Part shown: one piece after another, positions 16,382-24,861 of the stretch
Layout of the letters: every line of letters begins with the position of its first letter
How positions within the stretch are numbered: the first letter of the stretch is position 1
Notes under the pieces: model-generated
The model's input: only the letters and a program-made list of their open reading frames with translations
Database searches by the model: none
What the model was told of the DNA's origin: nothing
Made by a program: the position numbers and the translations under genes
Source of the DNA: an uncultured Acidimicrobiales bacterium
GTDB lineage: Bacteria > Actinomycetota > Acidimicrobiia > Acidimicrobiales > SZUA-35
Direction: 5' to 3'
DNA length: 45,216 bases
Assembly: GCA_937925335.1 (NCBI GenBank)
Contig: CALEWY010000117.1
Coordinates: 1-45,216, forward strand

Positions 16382-19300
16382 TCACGAGCCAATCGTCCGA
16401 CGATCGGACACGGCGAAGATGACGTCATCGATGTTGTCGACGATTCGCTCCGGCCCGTAGAGCGACGTCGACAACCGCATGGCGATCACCAGATCTCGGG
16501 ACGGGATATAGACCAGACGAGCGTCACCGCCGTCGTGGAATGCATAGAGGAACGGTTCGGGGTCTTCTTCGCTCGGTGGATCACACGGGCAGTGTCGCCA
16601 CGAACCGAGGCCGGCGTTGCCTTGATAGGCGATGCCGCCCCAGAGCATCTCGTCATGCATCTCTGGTGAGAGCACAGTGCGCTGGCGCATGAGTGCGTCA
16701 TACCAAAGGGCGAGGTCGGCAAGGGTGGAGACCACGCCGCCCGAGGCGTGGCCGACGAATCCTTCACGTCGGTTGTTGACGAGCTCGGTGTTCGTCATGC
16801 CGAGTGGTTCGAAGAGTCGAGTGTGCATGACATCGGCGAGCGGTTGGCCCGTGACCTGCTCGATCACCAGACCGGTCAGCAAGTAGTTGGTCGCCGCATA
16901 ACTTGGCGTGGTCGAGGTGAGGTCGGCGCTGCCGACACTCAGGCCAACCGCGTCGACCGGATCCAAGATGATGTCGTCGCTGAAGTCCTCGCTGACTCGG
17001 TAGTCCGAAAGCCCGGTTGCGTGGCTGAGCAATCGACGCAATGTGAGTCGGTCGGTCGTCTCGCGAGGAACACCTGGCACGTCGGGCAGCGGGCCATCGA
17101 GTGTGAGGACACCTTCGTCGACGAGCTGCAGAGCGACGGCGGCCACCATTGTTTTCGTGAGGCTCAGCGCTTCGAATGGAGCATTCGGATCGAGCGCTTC
17201 GGGATCGCCGAACGAAGCGGTCACGGCGCTGTCACCCGTGATCTCACCGATTTCGACGATCGCCATGCCTTCGACCTGGTTGCCGGCGAGCCACGCCTCG
17301 GCACTCCGGGCCATCAACGCGAGCTCGTCGGGTGATGGCTCAGCTTGCAGCTCTCCTTCGGCACCACCAACCGGCGGACGGCCGGATGGTGTTGGCGGCC
17401 CGACGGCTTCGGTGAACTCGGGGAACAGCGCGGGTTGGCTGATGAGCATCGACAAAGCGAGGGCGACGATGCCGACACGGATCGGTCGTGGCATCGGACG
17501 CCGTGCGTTCGACGGAGCGCCGAGCGCCTCCAGTGGACGAGCAGCCGGAACGATGAAGGCGAGGAGCGATGCGAACACCGCGCCGAGCACGAGGTAGTGA
17601 GCAAGCGACGTCGGTGCGCCGACCACTCGGTAGGCCAACACGAGGGCCAACGTGTGCCACAGGTAAATCGTCATCGCGTTGTTGGTGATCCAACCGACGA
17701 ACCGCTTGATCGCGGGGATCGATCCGATGTGGCGAAGGTGGTCCTCCATGGCGAGCAAGCCACTGAGCCACGCAAGCCCGACAAATCCGAACAACACATA
17801 GGAGTTGTTGACGACCCATTCGGCGGGTGGGAAGAAGAGTGCGTAGGCGACGCCGCTACCGCCGAGAGTGAGTGCGATGAGGACTCGGAGGCGTCGGCTC
17901 AGGTGGTGACGAAGCGAGTGGCCAGCCATGCCGAGTGCGAAGAAGCCACCGAAGCAGATGATGTCGGCGACGCCGCGGGCGATCGCCGTGGCTTCCGCCG
18001 TCGTTTGGTCAGCAACCCAACGATCGAGCATGACCAGTGATGCGGCCCACCCCACGAAGGCGACGATCTTCGGTGTCCGTCGAGCGATCGGCATCACGAG
18101 TGGTGTGAGCGCCAAGATGATGGCGAGCGCTCGAAGGAACCAGAGTGGTGTGGAGAGCCAGCCGTCCTCCCACATCAACGCCGCAGGTGCACGGAACGGG
18201 ACGAGCCACGAGAGCACATCGTTGCGAGCTTCGACGCCAACGTTTGGCGCGGCCAGGGTGACGAACGACAGCGCAAGTACGACGAACGCGGCGTAGGGAA
18301 GGACGAGCCTGCGCAGCCTCGAGGCGATGACGGGCCAGACATCTCGGTTGCGGAGACTCTTGGCGAGGACCGCTCCGGAGACGTAGAAGACGGCAGGCAT
18401 CGCAGCGAACGCCCATGAAATCCACCAGAAACCGAGGGCGTGCCAGAACATCACTCGCACGATCGAGATGGCGCGAACGACGTCGAGGAATGCGTCTCGG
18501 CCGGATTCGATCTCGGGTGCGCTGACCTCGATGGGTTCGTCCTTGACGATCGGGGCCTTGGTCGTGCCAAGCGCCGCCGGCAACGCGATGAGTGCGAGCA
18601 CACCGACGGGAGCCATGTCGAAGAACGACCAGCCCGTGGCCACTCGGAAGGCGAGCAAACCCATGATCGCGATGAAGCCCCAGGTTGCGGTTGCGGTGAT
18701 CTGGTCCGGAATGCGATCGGTGCCGCTCTTCTCTCCCGAAGGCCGCTTCTCGCCGGTCGGGATCCATTCCTGATCGCGATCGGTGAGATGGTCGCGCAGT
18801 GCGTAGAGGTGGGCGACCTGGGAGATCAAGCCAACGCGACGTGATGCGCGGCCGTCCGGCATGTGGAGCCACTTGGGCTGGAGGTAGAACTCGGTGAACA
18901 GCGCGGGCAGGATCATCGCCGTCGGGGCGAGGGTGATCACATAGGGCGCTTCGGCGAGGGCGATGATCGGCACGAAGAGCGCAACGATCGGGCTGAGTGC
19001 ACTCGTCACGTAGAAGATCCAGCCGTCCCACAGGCCGAGTCGCTGCATGGGTGTGAGGCGCATCCGCTTGAACAGGGGTGTGCCGGCGAGAGCGAAGTTG
19101 CCACGGGCCCAGCGGTATTGCTGAGAAGCGAGCGACTTTGCGTCTTCAGGGGCGGAACCGGCGGCGAGGGGGAGCGGGAGGTAATCGACCCGGTAGCCGG
19201 CGTCGATCACCTTCATGCCGGTGAAGATGTCCTCGGAGTGTTCGAGCAGGGCCATACCGTCACGCTCGTCGAGCGCTGATCGGCGATACACAGCGTTGGT

Positions 19301-20128
19301 GCCAACACAGATTGCGCCGCCGTGTTTGTCTCGAGCGCGCATACCAACTCGGTAGAACTGTTCTTGTTGCGCTGCGGCGCCACGCTCGACCCAGTTGTCG
19401 TCGGTCACTCGGAAGTACTGCGGCGTCTGCAAGATGCCGAGCTCGGCATCGTCGAAGTAGGGCGTTGTGTGATGCAAGAAGTCGGGTCGGACTGCGAAGT
19501 CGGCGTCGAGAATCAAGATCAGATCACCCTCGCTGCGGGCGTAGCCGTAGTGGAGGTTGCCGGCCTTCTTCATCCACCCGCGGTTCGGTCGGGCGACGTA
19601 GGTAGCGCCCCAGCGCAGTGCGGCTTGGCGAACCTCTTCGGAGTGGCGGTCATCGAGGACGTAGACGTTGAGTTTTCCGTCTGGATGGTTGAGGTGGGTG
19701 GCGTGGCAGATCGTGTTCTCGACGATCAGTGGGTCCTCGCCGCAACAACAGATGAACACATCGACCGACGGGACCTCGCTCGTGTCGCGCCTCGTGTGGT
19801 TGCGAACTCGATAGCGGTGGCCCTCGCGACTGAACGGCGGAACCTGTGTCGACCACACCATGTTGATCAGGCCGCCGAGGACGATCGCTGCTGCGAACGG
19901 AGCGAGGAGAATCAGCCAGGTTCCGCGGAACGACAAGAAGAGCAGTGCGGCGCCGAGACAGATCCTCGACAATGCCGAGAACTGGAGGAACCGCTTGCCG
20001 TCGTCAGCGACGTAGGACCACATCTCGTCGTCGTTCGGCGGTCGAAGGATGACGGGGTAAGGAACCCGTTCTTCCTCTTCGACTGCGGATGATGTTGGTT
20101 CGTTTGAAGAGACGACGACAGCCGTCAT
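16382..20128 (-). CDS. Trifunctional fusion: GT2 cellulose-synthase-like + acyltransferase 3 + class C beta-lactamase-like hydrolase
   Basis: The protein has 1248 residues. Residues 50-95 hold two membrane helices. Residues 120-345 are a processive GT2 domain with Asp159-Asp160, DAD 208-210, SED 298-300 (in place of TED) and QQYRW 336-340. Membrane helices follow (about 365-520). Residues 545-870 form an acyltransferase-3 membrane domain (RDAFLDVVRAISIVRVMFWH opening, about 10 helices). A further helix (about 885-902) leads to an extracytoplasmic serine hydrolase (930-1248) with nucleophile SLTK 989-992 and H-D-G 1198-1200. The YxN motif reads YAA. All three domains appear intact, so one protein could make, acylate and trim a surface glycan. 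GGAGGTGC before ATG 20128 is a strong ribosome site. The gene lies 87 bases after a membrane-protein gene. Confidence 0.9.
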   Translation of the reverse strand: MTAVVVSSNEPTSSAVEEEERVPYPVILRPPNDDEMWSYVADDGKRFLQFSALSRICLGAALLFLSFRGTWLILLAPFAAAIVLGGLINMVWSTQVPPFSREGHRYRVRNHTRRDTSEVPSVDVFICCCGEDPLIVENTICHATHLNHPDGKLNVYVLDDRHSEEVRQAALRWGATYVARPNRGWMKKAGNLHYGYARSEGDLILILDADFAVRPDFLHHTTPYFDDAELGILQTPQYFRVTDDNWVERGAAAQQEQFYRVGMRARDKHGGAICVGTNAVYRRSALDERDGMALLEHSEDIFTGMKVIDAGYRVDYLPLPLAAGSAPEDAKSLASQQYRWARGNFALAGTPLFKRMRLTPMQRLGLWDGWIFYVTSALSPIVALFVPIIALAEAPYVITLAPTAMILPALFTEFYLQPKWLHMPDGRASRRVGLISQVAHLYALRDHLTDRDQEWIPTGEKRPSGEKSGTDRIPDQITATATWGFIAIMGLLAFRVATGWSFFDMAPVGVLALIALPAALGTTKAPIVKDEPIEVSAPEIESGRDAFLDVVRAISIVRVMFWHALGFWWISWAFAAMPAVFYVSGAVLAKSLRNRDVWPVIASRLRRLVLPYAAFVVLALSFVTLAAPNVGVEARNDVLSWLVPFRAPAALMWEDGWLSTPLWFLRALAIILALTPLVMPIARRTPKIVAFVGWAASLVMLDRWVADQTTAEATAIARGVADIICFGGFFALGMAGHSLRHHLSRRLRVLIALTLGGSGVAYALFFPPAEWVVNNSYVLFGFVGLAWLSGLLAMEDHLRHIGSIPAIKRFVGWITNNAMTIYLWHTLALVLAYRVVGAPTSLAHYLVLGAVFASLLAFIVPAARPLEALGAPSNARRPMPRPIRVGIVALALSMLISQPALFPEFTEAVGPPTPSGRPPVGGAEGELQAEPSPDELALMARSAEAWLAGNQVEGMAIVEIGEITGDSAVTASFGDPEALDPNAPFEALSLTKTMVAAVALQLVDEGVLTLDGPLPDVPGVPRETTDRLTLRRLLSHATGLSDYRVSEDFSDDIILDPVDAVGLSVGSADLTSTTPSYAATNYLLTGLVIEQVTGQPLADVMHTRLFEPLGMTNTELVNNRREGFVGHASGGVVSTLADLALWYDALMRQRTVLSPEMHDEMLWGGIAYQGNAGLGSWRHCPCDPPSEEDPEPFLYAFHDGGDARLVYIPSRDLVIAMRLSTSLYGPERIVDNIDDVIFAVSDRRTIGS

Positions 20129-20215
20129 AGAGCACCTCCGGGGCGCGGGTCAGGTGTGTGCGGGGGCACGGGTGAGGGGAAAGGGCGAAACGTGGGGGCG
20201 AAACGTGCGGGCGAG

Positions 20216-21253
20216 TCAGCCCTGCAGCGCAACGGTGGCGAGCGGGAAGACGCCAGCGAGAAGGAGGGCGGTCGTGATCGGCCGATCGGCCTTGTCGGTG
20301 ATGGCGAAGATCACGCGGTCACGCGTTTCCACTTCGGGGGCTTTCATCGGTATCGACAAGTCGACCTCGAGATCGTTTCGTCGGGCTCGCATGTAGCGAA
20401 CGGCGCCAAGGATCGCGACCCCCAGTGCGGACACGCCGACCTCAAGGCCTGGGTTCGTCGCGAGGATGGTGGTGGCGTCCGGCGAGTAGTCATCGATCGG
20501 CATCGCAAGCACCGCGACGTGATGGGCGACGAGTGTTGCGGTGACCATCGCGGTGAGATCGATGAAGGTGCGAGCGGTCACCCGCCAACGGTTCGCGCCG
20601 ATCGCAAGCACGATGGCCGACAGCGTCACGAGCGCACCGCGGTGGAGCTCGGCAGAGAACAATCGCCAGGGCTCGGCCTCCACGCCAAACGCCGGGATCT
20701 GCGAGAGGCGTCGATAGATGAGGAGCGACGGTTGCTCGAGTGATGTTCGCAAGCTGTCGTGGACGAACTCGGCGATCGGCTGCCACGTAAGAAGACTCAG
20801 CACGCTGACGGTTCGCAGCAGCGCGAGTGCTCGGTAGCCCCACATGGCGAGGTACGTGCCGATGAGTGCGGCGGAGGTGACCGGTCCGATCGCTTGCTCG
20901 GCCAACCCGGGGATGGAGACCCAGGCGGCCATCATGAGAACGGATGCTGTTGCGAACCCGCATGCGATGCGGGAAGAGACGACTCGTGTCGGCGTGAGGT
21001 CATCCGCCGGGCGCCAGCGCAATCCGGCGAGGGCGATGCCGGCGAGGGCGACGAGCGGAACAACACCGGCTCCGTCGTCGGTGCTCGACCACCCAGCGCG
21101 CGAGATGGCCACCGCACTGAGCGCGCAGATCGCGAGGACGATCAGCGACGAGGCGATGGGACGTTTGGCCGCCTCAGGAACCGGTTCGACGGCTTCAACA
21201 GGCGGTTCGGGCGCGGGGGTCTGGGGCGAACGGACCAGGGGGGCGACGGGCAT
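20216..21253 (-). CDS. Polytopic membrane protein upstream of the GT2 fusion
   Basis: This 345-residue protein has a Pro/Glu-rich N-terminal tail (1-30) and about seven or eight hydrophobic segments between residues 33 and 275, plus one at the C-terminus (about 325-344). A charged cytoplasmic stretch (about 285-320, MRARRNDLEVDLSIP) precedes the last segment. I do not recognise a family. It is the first gene of the leftward pair with the GT2-AT3-hydrolase fusion, so an accessory role in making or moving the same glycan is the simplest guess. Confidence 0.75.
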   Translation of the reverse strand: MPVAPLVRSPQTPAPEPPVEAVEPVPEAAKRPIASSLIVLAICALSAVAISRAGWSSTDDGAGVVPLVALAGIALAGLRWRPADDLTPTRVVSSRIACGFATASVLMMAAWVSIPGLAEQAIGPVTSAALIGTYLAMWGYRALALLRTVSVLSLLTWQPIAEFVHDSLRTSLEQPSLLIYRRLSQIPAFGVEAEPWRLFSAELHRGALVTLSAIVLAIGANRWRVTARTFIDLTAMVTATLVAHHVAVLAMPIDDYSPDATTILATNPGLEVGVSALGVAILGAVRYMRARRNDLEVDLSIPMKAPEVETRDRVIFAITDKADRPITTALLLAGVFPLATVALQG

Positions 21254-21364
21254 GATGGGTACTATGACTCACCACTGTCCGTAATGCAACCGTCACTTTA
21301 GGTGGTTTTCTCGTCATCTGTGTGTCATGACCCCTTGACGGTGATTCGCTACGGGAAGTACTCC

Positions 21365-22495
21365 ATGGGCGTGGGAAAGCGGCGGCGAATGAGAACTCGA
21401 CGATTTGGTGCGCTGTTAGCGGCGCTCGCAGCCCTTGTTGTGGCGGCCTCCGTCGCTCCAGCCGGTGCGCAAGCAGGTGGCCAGAATCGGGTCGTCTACT
21501 ACTCGGGCTTTGGTGAAGCCGGCATCGACTTCGCTTCACCGATCGCCACGCACGAATTCGTGCACACTCGCGATTCCGATCGCTTTGAGAGCTTCACGGC
21601 TTCAACAACCTGTGGCACGCACAAGGCTGATGACTTCCCAGCCGGGTCGGCCAACGTCCTTGTCGGATGGTCGATCGGGCGCCTGGGTCCGATCTACTTC
21701 CTCGCCCAATCCCGCAATCGTTGGGATGAGATTGACACGATCTGGCTGCTCGACCCTGGCACCGAAGAGAAGATGACCGGGAGCCCTGAGAACGGGAACT
21801 GCGACGGCGCACTCGATCGGCTTCCGTCTGAGTACCTCGCCGAATGGTTGAACGAAGACCCGACCCGTCGGCTGATGATCCTGTCCGGCGATCTCACCGA
21901 AGAAGACGATCGAGCTGGTCTTGAGCGCTTCTACATCTCAGGCTTCGACACGCCGAGGCTTTGGGCGCAGACCAACCTCTGTCGGATCAACAAAGGCGAG
22001 GTGTCGAACCACGACAACCGTCTCGTTCAGTTCTACATGCCCTTCACCACCGGGGCGCCAACGTGTCCCGATCAAACCCGTCGGGTGCTGTTGCCTGGTC
22101 AGCCGCCAACCGTCGGGCCGAGCATTGGCGATCAAATCGCTGCGTCGCCGTGGCAAGGAACCACCGGTCGCCAGGGTGCTGTCGTTCGGTTGTACGGATC
22201 GGTCTTCTCTCGTTTGCCCGAACCGAGCGGGTTCGACTTCTGGGTTGACGACGGCCGCACCACCTTTGAGATGGCTCGCTTCTTCGTGACCTCCGACGAG
22301 TTTGTTGCCACCTATGGCGCACTCGACGATGACGATTTCATCGTGGAGATCTACAGCAACGTGCTCAACCGCGATCCGGACGCGGCCGGGCTCGCCTACT
22401 GGCGCAACCGCCTGAGGACCGATCTCGACCGTGCCGGCCTCGTCGTGTTCTTCAGCGACGGCCCTGAATTCAGGCGTCTTTCCCAAACCTCGTAA
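21365..22495 (+). CDS. Secreted protein with C-terminal DUF4214-like domain
   Basis: This 376-residue protein has an Arg-rich, then hydrophobic signal peptide (about 1-35, cleaved after APAGAQA). The middle (about 45-250) contains LVGWSIGRLGPIYFLAQSRNRWDEID and four or more cysteines and resembles no family I know. The end (about 265-372) holds two related modules, VRLYGSVFSRLPEPSGFDFWVD and VEIYSNVLNRDPDAAGLAYW, the repeat signature of DUF4214, found in secreted and S-layer-associated proteins. GGAAG six bases before ATG 21365 decides the start; ATG 21389 is the alternative. Confidence 0.8.
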   Translation: MGVGKRRRMRTRRFGALLAALAALVVAASVAPAGAQAGGQNRVVYYSGFGEAGIDFASPIATHEFVHTRDSDRFESFTASTTCGTHKADDFPAGSANVLVGWSIGRLGPIYFLAQSRNRWDEIDTIWLLDPGTEEKMTGSPENGNCDGALDRLPSEYLAEWLNEDPTRRLMILSGDLTEEDDRAGLERFYISGFDTPRLWAQTNLCRINKGEVSNHDNRLVQFYMPFTTGAPTCPDQTRRVLLPGQPPTVGPSIGDQIAASPWQGTTGRQGAVVRLYGSVFSRLPEPSGFDFWVDDGRTTFEMARFFVTSDEFVATYGALDDDDFIVEIYSNVLNRDPDAAGLAYWRNRLRTDLDRAGLVVFFSDGPEFRRLSQTS

Positions 22496-22516
22496 CTTTT
22501 GAGGCAAGCTCTGGCG

Positions 22517-23014
22517 GTGACCGACCTCGCCGCTGCCATCACCACGGAGCGGCTTGAGTTGCGCCCGTTGTCGCTCGCCGACGCGGCCGAGATGCACGCC
22601 GTGCTGGCCGCGCCCGCCCTCTATGAGTTCACCGGCGGGTCCCCGCCATCGCTCGAGGAGCTCGAGAACCGCTACTTCTTGCAGACCACCGGTGACCCCA
22701 TCGGGGCGGAGGTTTGGCTCAACTGGGTGGTGCGCATCATCGATGGACCCGCCATCGGTTTCGTCCAAGCGACCGTTGCCGAAGACGCAACCGAGCTGGC
22801 CTGGCTGATCGGTGTCGAGGCACAGGGCAATGGCTACGCAACCGAAGCGACGGCGGCGATGCGAGCCCACCTCGAGAGATGTGATGTCACGTCGTTTCGA
22901 GCGACGATTCATCCCGATCACGTCGCGTCGAAACACGTCGCCCACTCGATCGGTCTGATGCCGACCGATGAATATTCCGACGGTGAAGTGGTCTGGGTCG
23001 CCGCGTCGGCATAG
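22517..23014 (+). CDS. GNAT N-acetyltransferase (RimJ/RimL type)
   Basis: This 165-residue protein has the RimJ/RimL layout: ITTERLELRPLSLADAAEMHAVL at the start, LAWLIGVEAQGNGYATEATAAM with the acetyl-CoA-binding QGNGYA loop, and SFRATIHPDHVASKHVAHSIGL. It would acetylate an amino group of a protein or small molecule with acetyl-CoA. The start is GTG 22517. A TTG six codons upstream is possible but overlaps the preceding stop closely. The last 19 codons lie inside an 80-bp tandem repeat. Confidence 0.85.
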   Translation: MTDLAAAITTERLELRPLSLADAAEMHAVLAAPALYEFTGGSPPSLEELENRYFLQTTGDPIGAEVWLNWVVRIIDGPAIGFVQATVAEDATELAWLIGVEAQGNGYATEATAAMRAHLERCDVTSFRATIHPDHVASKHVAHSIGLMPTDEYSDGEVVWVAASA

Positions 23015-23160
23015 CCACAGATGTGTTCGTCGGATAGATGCCGACCGATGAGTTCTCTGACGGTGGAGTGGTCTCAACCGCCGCGCCGGCGTAGCCACAG
23101 ATGTGGTTGTCGGATAGGTGCCGACCGATGAGTCTCTGACGGTGGAGTGGTCTCAACCAC
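22958..23160. repeat. 80-bp tandem repeat copying the 3' end of the GNAT gene
   Basis: CCGACCGATG recurs at 22961, 23041 and 23121, exactly 80 bp apart, giving two full units and half of a third. Unit 1 includes the GNAT C-terminus and stop. Unit 2 still reads MPTDEFSDGGVV...APA and its own TAG, close to the real ending MPTDEYSDGEVV...ASA. Unit 3 has lost a base. The rest of the 226-base spacer to 23240 shows no gene. Confidence 0.9.
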
Positions 23161-23240
23161 CGCTCCCTCGTTACCCAAGGGTGCGGTTGGCGGTTGTAAA
23201 CGCTCAGCCCTGAACGGCGTGCGTTTCGCTCGACGGTTGC

Positions 23241-23915
23241 TTAGTAGCCGACTGCTTCGGCGGTTGTTGGCGTGAACGTCACCGTGCGGCGTCCGAGCCG
23301 CCAGGTGTCGGTCCGGACCGTGTCGATGACGTAGCCGCCGCTGGCTGAGCCCTTGACGGCGCCTTTGTTCGCGAGCTCAGGGAAACACCGTGCTCGGTCG
23401 GCCTCGGGGCTTGCCGCCGCAGCTGCCTCGGTCACGAGTGAGAGCCCTTCACCCATCACCTTCTCCTTGCGGAACTTCGGCGGGATCCACGCTCCCTCGA
23501 CGGTGAGCGTGTGGTCGTCGAGCGGGAAGAGCGGTCCGAAGTAGTCGGCGACCTGCTTGTTTTGGCGAGGCGGAATCAACCACTGAAGGTAGGCGGGTTC
23601 ATCACCTGCCATCGCGACGAAGCCGCCGTCGAACCCCGCATCCCAAATGCGCTTGCGGCGCTCGAGATAGGTGGCATCTCGTTCGCCGAGACCGTCGAAG
23701 TCGAACACCTTGGCGGCCAAGGCGTCATCGAGCGGCTCGGCGTGGAGCTTGACGTTCGCCGGCGCCGGCGTGAAGTCATCGGCGAACGTTCGGCTGAGTC
23801 CGCAGTACTGGTTCTCCGACCACACCCACGAACGAACATCGCCCAGCGCGCCCTTGGCATCGCCGTTCTTCACCTGCTGAACCAGCATCTTCGATCGACC
23901 AAGCACCCGCTGCAT
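23241..23915 (-). CDS. Conserved-looking hypothetical protein
   Basis: This 224-residue soluble protein has no signal peptide. The central part (AYLQWLIPP, then VEGAWIPPKFRKEKVMGEGL and GGYVIDTVRTD) has the strand-helix rhythm of a GNAT fold, where the residues after VEGAWI would be the CoA loop, but the loop lacks the usual Q/RxxGxG/A. I therefore leave the function open. ATG 23915 opens with MQRVLGRSKMLV. It is not clearly in an operon with the membrane gene upstream, from which it is separated by a repeat tract. Confidence 0.65.
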   Translation of the reverse strand: MQRVLGRSKMLVQQVKNGDAKGALGDVRSWVWSENQYCGLSRTFADDFTPAPANVKLHAEPLDDALAAKVFDFDGLGERDATYLERRKRIWDAGFDGGFVAMAGDEPAYLQWLIPPRQNKQVADYFGPLFPLDDHTLTVEGAWIPPKFRKEKVMGEGLSLVTEAAAAASPEADRARCFPELANKGAVKGSASGGYVIDTVRTDTWRLGRRTVTFTPTTAEAVGY

Positions 23916-23985
23916 GACATCGACGGTAGTCCCAAGCCGCCGCCCCCTCCTGAGCGACGCAACCCACTGTCAATGCGGAGGGTTT

Positions 23986-24108
23986 TGCCGCGCGCTGTTC
24001 ATTAACGAGTGTTGCGGGGATTGGCTCCGCTTCGATGGGGGCGCGGTTTGCGGAAGGATCTGCCGCGCGCTGTTCATCAACGAGTGTTGCGGGGATTGGC
24101 TCCGCTTC
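23986..24108. repeat. Two 48-bp direct repeats, 75 bp apart
   Basis: The segments 23986-24033 and 24061-24108 match at 47 of 48 bases. The 75-bp period keeps frame, so both strands read through the repeats: rightward as CRALFINECCGDWLRF twice, leftward as EAEPIPATLVNEQRA twice. They fill most of the 201-base gap between two leftward genes. I see no real gene on either strand. Confidence 0.85.
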
Positions 24109-24116
24109 GGCGCTTG

Positions 24117-24767
24117 TTAGGCGGCGGTGACTCGTCGGGTCATGACGACTTCGACACCGGCTTCGTTCATCGAACGCCGGAACCACCACAGGCCAACCAC
24201 GATGGTGAGGGTGGTGGTTGCGGGGCCGAGGGCGGACTTGATGAGAACGAACGAGGTGATCGATTGCGTTAGCAAGAGGTAGAGCGTGACGGCACCGTTG
24301 AAGAGCGAGGTGGCTGCCCAGAGGTAGGAGAGCTTGGGAAAGAACGCCTGGAAGGCGGGCTCGTTCTTCGTCTGGTCGTCGAAGGGGCAGAAGTCGTGAA
24401 CGAGGCGTTCGGCCAGCGGGAGTCCGAGCGGAACCGAGATGAGGAACGCGGTGCCGATGAGCGTCGTGCTAATCGTGGGTTGCACGAAATAGGCGATGAC
24501 GCTGCCGGTCAACACGGCGACGATGGTCTTCGCTGTATTGCCGATGATGCTCATGATGACCAGGCCCGCGATCCGGTGACCCTTGGCCCGTTGATGAGCG
24601 ACGACACCGAGCGACCAAGCGAGGCTGGCCAGCACGGCAGGGGTGAGTCCGGCGATGCCGAATCCCACAAGGAAGATGACGAGCGGGACGACCTTGCCGA
24701 CGACAACGTTGAGCCACGAATGACGGGCGATTGCCCCGAGGCCTGGAATGGTGACGCGTCGATCCAC
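24117..24767 (-). CDS. Integral membrane protein, VC0807-like
   Basis: This 216-residue protein has about six hydrophobic segments (near 20-38, 42-58, 68-92, 98-118, 145-165 and 170-195). The segments PLVIFLVGFGIAGLTPAVLASLAWS and LSYLWAATSLFNGAVTLYLLL resemble the VC0807 family, whose function is not established. The start is GTG at 24767. It has no clear operon partner. The 94-base gap upstream shows nothing recognisable. Confidence 0.7.
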   Translation of the reverse strand: MDRRVTIPGLGAIARHSWLNVVVGKVVPLVIFLVGFGIAGLTPAVLASLAWSLGVVAHQRAKGHRIAGLVIMSIIGNTAKTIVAVLTGSVIAYFVQPTISTTLIGTAFLISVPLGLPLAERLVHDFCPFDDQTKNEPAFQAFFPKLSYLWAATSLFNGAVTLYLLLTQSITSFVLIKSALGPATTTLTIVVGLWWFRRSMNEAGVEVVMTRRVTAA

Positions 24768-24861
24768 AGTCTTCAGTCGTCTTCAACGAGCCGAAGTCGC
24801 GTCCTTTTCTGAAGTTGGCACGGATGGCCTATACGGGCCTGACCGAATTCAGCGATCCGAG

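Noticed and set aside
22958..24108. Possible CRISPR array from the repeated segments
   Set aside because: Repeat lengths (80 and 48 bp), few copies and lack of unique spacers do not fit, and no cas genes are present.
23914..24120. A 68-codon rightward frame through the 48-bp repeats
   Set aside because: No ribosome site, and it overlaps the 5' end of the hypothetical gene; kept only as a repeat, with a test suggested.
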